DNA of 34,991 bases, taken from NCBI GenBank assembly GCA_963169635.1, contig CAUJDL010000063.1, forward strand, positions 1 to 34,991. Direction: 5' to 3'. The notes below the pieces were generated by a model. That model did not search any database and had not been told where the DNA came from. It saw only the letters and a program-made list of their open reading frames with translations. Shown piece after piece: positions 34,718 to 34,991 of the stretch (positions are counted from its first letter, which is position 1; each line of letters starts with the position of its first letter). A program made the position numbers and the translations under genes. This DNA is from Bacteroidota bacterium (GTDB lineage: Bacteria; Bacteroidota; Bacteroidia; Chitinophagales; Chitinophagaceae).

Positions 34718-34723
34718 GAGAAG

Positions 34724-34991
34724 TTATGGTAGTTTTGGTTGAATGCCAAGTCCAAATTTTCCTTCTATGCTAACATTAGACGATGTAATAGTTAAACCAG
34801 TTGCAAGATCTTCTGTTAATAATAATGGACCATCCATATCTACATAATCTAATTGAGGTAAAAAATTAGCAATTGCAGCAGTGCCAATACTGCTTTCATT
34901 CATGCTGCCCATCATTACTTTCATTCCAAATTTTTTAGTTTGTTGTATCATATTTAAAGCAGGAGTAATGCCACTACATTTAGTTAGTTTA
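34724..34991 (-). CDS. Dipeptide epimerase (L-Ala-D/L-Glu epimerase type), C-terminal part; 5' end outside window
   Basis: The frame is open to the window edge, so only about the last 89 residues are seen. They match the C-terminal barrel end of the enolase superfamily. KLTKCSGITPALNM at the edge corresponds to the strand with N-x-K-L-x-K-C-G-G in these enzymes. GSMNESSIGTAAIANFLP corresponds to the cluster just before the barrel closes, and DMDGPLLLTEDLATGL to the DLDGPLLL-x-ED motif typical of dipeptide epimerases. These epimerise Ala-Glu dipeptides during murein peptide recycling or related dipeptides. The ATG at 34951 is internal and not the start. The sigma factor gene lies downstream after 137 bp. 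Confidence 0.85.
   Translation of the reverse strand, partial: KLTKCSGITPALNMIQQTKKFGMKVMMGSMNESSIGTAAIANFLPQLDYVDMDGPLLLTEDLATGLTITSSNVSIEGKFGLGIQPKLP

Noticed and set aside
1..34991. tRNA genes, CRISPR arrays, insertion sequences or prophage genes
   Set aside because: I found no tRNA-like T-loop pattern in a gap, no spaced direct repeats, and no transposase, integrase or phage structural protein among the reading frames.

Overview
The window looks like chromosomal DNA from a member of the Bacteroidota, most probably near the Chitinophagaceae. I infer this from the very AT-rich composition, the lack of purine-rich ribosome binding sites before most genes, promoter -7 elements of the form TAnnTTTG, and families typical of the phylum (DUF4199, DUF6263, HYC_CC_PP, TonB receptors with an N-terminal carboxypeptidase-like domain). 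The genes are tightly packed. No intergenic gap exceeds about 245 bp. I see no tRNA, rRNA, CRISPR array, insertion sequence or phage gene.

Layout. 1-8563 is mostly housekeeping: the end of a TPR protein, a YihY/BrkB membrane protein with prfC (minus), coaE with a small secreted protein (plus), a DUF6263 protein, then a minus-strand unit of a dihydroorotase-like protein, a DUF4199 membrane protein and a GtrB/DPM1-type glycosyltransferase, and finally a small SET-domain protein. 8628-17738 holds mgtE, asnB, a YkgJ-type cysteine-cluster protein (minus), gcvP with a clear terminator, and glgB.

17807-25410 is the most distinctive part. A HYC_CC_PP metal-cluster protein and a TonB receptor fused to an HMA metal-binding domain are followed by a five-gene run: an alginate-export-type porin, the copper nitrite reductase lipoprotein NirK, a NirV-like FGE-fold lipoprotein without the catalytic cysteines, a SCO copper-chaperone lipoprotein, and an Rrf2 regulator with three clustered cysteines. 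Together they suggest a nitrite-respiration module that carries its own copper acquisition and delivery and an Fe-S regulator, possibly sensing NO. Two long inverted repeats lie around the TonB receptor gene, and a canonical promoter precedes the porin.

25527-29359 has a nucleoside-type MFS transporter, a polysaccharide flippase and a GT4 glycosyltransferase. 29378-30784 (minus) has two tiny membrane proteins and an HMG-CoA-lyase-like enzyme. 30912-34002 forms a second interesting cluster: a GCS2-type carboxylate-amine ligase and an ATP-grasp ligase (minus), divergent from an esterase with an EF-hand-like loop. Together they could make and trim a small peptide-like metabolite. The window closes with an RNA polymerase sigma-70 factor and the C-terminal part of a dipeptide (L-Ala-D/L-Glu type) epimerase, both minus.
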